DNA from: Chloroflexota bacterium
GTDB taxonomy: Bacteria; Chloroflexota; Dehalococcoidia; GIF9; UBA5629
DNA: 5,141 nt
Direction of reading: 5' to 3'
Assembly: GCA_026389635.1 (NCBI GenBank)
Contig: JAPLHM010000256.1
Location: 1-5,141, forward strand
Positions 4,504 to 5,141 of the stretch are shown here, piece after piece. Position numbers and translations under genes: made by a program. Below the pieces are notes generated by a model. The model ran no database searches, had not been told where the DNA came from, and was given only the letters and a program-made list of their open reading frames with translations. The stretch's first letter is position 1. Every line of letters begins with the position of its first letter.

Positions 4504-4586
4504 TTAATTGCTGCCGCAACAGGAAGGATTTACTACATTGAAATAGACTGATCCAGTATACAAATTGCCCCAGTTATCCGTTATTT
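4504..4586 (-). pseudogene. out-of-frame 3' end of the Ig-like lipoprotein gene
   Basis: Directly after the in-frame TAA (4589-4587), the alternative frame reads VKITDNWGNLYTGSVYF, continues NVVNPSCCGSN and stops at 4506-4504. It looks like the missing last strands of the second Ig-like domain: compare VKVNNTSGKETSS in the first domain. Joining the two needs a one-base gain or a net loss of 1 (mod 3). Alignment of the domains suggests about five residues are also absent, so a roughly 16-nt deletion is the simplest explanation. A sequencing error is less likely but possible. Confidence 0.6.
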
Positions 4587-5141
4587 TTACCCGGGAACAC
4601 CGGGCGCAACCCAACCTATCTTCGAGGCGGTGCCGTCCTTAACTCCTGTCCCCTGTATTTTCCCGCCATTGCACGACCATATATATATATATTTTTTAAT
4701 ATCAACAAGGGGCGCATCGCAGTTGATTTCCGAGGTTGTCAATGGCCTTACAAGGCTTAGTTCACTCACAGCGCTGCTGCCGAAGAGCGGTAATTTCAGG
4801 TTAATTTCCGGATCAGGGTCGATCACCGTCTGATAAAATGGCAGAACATTCATGCCGGCTTGACTTGAAGTTTCCTTACCTGATGTATTATTTACTTTTA
4901 CGTCTATTATATATGTCGCGGGCATATCGGGGGAATTCCAGGTGATACTCTCTCCTTCTCCCCTGAGTGTCCCATTATCCGAAGACCACTGGAATCGCAA
5001 TTCATCATTACCCGGATTGTCCACCCGGCATATCAATACAGTATCGAAAGAAGCAGGAACTTCGGCCGGGTAGAGCAATTCGCTGACAACCGGTGCGTGG
5101 TCCTGCGGCTGTACACATGAAAGCAGGCTGAGCAACACTAT
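4587..5141 (-). CDS. Ig-like repeat lipoprotein, 5' partial and frameshifted at its 3' end
   Basis: The frame is open to the window edge, so the true start lies outside; the GTG at 5138 is inside the signal peptide and is not a credible start. LLSLLSC ends in a lipobox (LLS-C, Cys 8 counting from that GTG), indicating lipid anchoring and export. Two tandem Ig/PKD-like domains follow. The first has FQWSSDNGTLRGEGESITWNSPDMPATYIIDVKV and the second has YIWSCNGGKIQGTG, then KIGWVAPGVPG, where it stops. The second domain lacks its last strands, which are found in another frame just downstream (4504-4586). A (AT)7 tract encodes part of YIYIW. It probably forms an operon with the thioredoxin-like gene. 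No enzymatic motif is visible; an adhesive or structural surface role is a guess. Confidence 0.75.
   Translation of the reverse strand: MVLLSLLSCVQPQDHAPVVSELLYPAEVPASFDTVLICRVDNPGNDELRFQWSSDNGTLRGEGESITWNSPDMPATYIIDVKVNNTSGKETSSQAGMNVLPFYQTVIDPDPEINLKLPLFGSSAVSELSLVRPLTTSEINCDAPLVDIKKYIYIWSCNGGKIQGTGVKDGTASKIGWVAPGVPG
4679..4697. repeat. (AT)7 dinucleotide tract next to T6
   Basis: Fourteen bases of alternating AT (4679-4692) run into six Ts (4692-4697) inside the Ig-like gene. On the coding strand this is AAAAAA followed by TATATATATA, encoding KKYIYIW. Gain or loss of one AT unit would shift the frame. Confidence 0.8.

Overview
The window is a bacterial chromosome segment of moderate GC. 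Two housekeeping genes are followed by an accessory stretch of toxin-antitoxin-like genes, a repeat cluster and cell-envelope genes. The organism cannot be fixed from sequence alone. A stand-alone TsaC, a DUF4258/DUF2283 pair, SD-less first genes and GCGAGGAGC...GACGAAGCAATCC-type intergenic repeats would fit an environmental anaerobe, possibly a Chloroflexota (Dehalococcoidia-like) lineage. That placement is a low-confidence inference.

Layout. (1) 8-1684, minus strand: guaA, complete GMP synthase. (2) 1685-1768: compact divergent promoter region with a 20-bp near-perfect dyad inside the guaA promoter. (3) 1769-2425, plus strand: tsaC, which makes the threonylcarbamoyl-AMP precursor of tRNA t6A37. 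(4) 2426-2567: one copy of a dispersed repeat, then a strong promoter whose spacer holds an inverted repeat. (5) 2568-3191, plus strand: a tight two-gene unit, a small DUF4258/RelE-like protein and a DUF2283 protein that appears fused to a C-terminal excisionase-type helix-turn-helix. (6) 3200-3353: related repeat copies plus a short tandem array. (7) 3361-3786, minus strand: HicB-type antitoxin with a ribbon-helix-helix C terminus and no HicA beside it, with its own promoter. (8) 3949-5141, minus strand: a membrane-anchored thioredoxin-fold-like protein lacking CXXC, preceded by an Ig-like lipoprotein gene that enters from the window edge and carries an apparent frameshift near its 3' end.

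Themes. The three first-in-transcript genes (guaA, tsaC, the DUF4258 gene) have no good Shine-Dalgarno site, and a -10 box lies 6-7 nt before the ATG, which predicts leaderless mRNAs. Genes that are internal or have a leader (DUF2283, hicB, the thioredoxin-like gene) have clear AGGTG/AGGAG sites. The DUF4258/DUF2283-HTH unit is bracketed by same-orientation copies of one repeat and has an operator-like dyad in its promoter. It is the best candidate here for a less well described system: a toxin-antitoxin-like cassette with a fused DNA-binding regulator. The Ig-like lipoprotein and the thioredoxin-like protein form a second apparent operon; the reading frames of both end in Cys-Cys tails.
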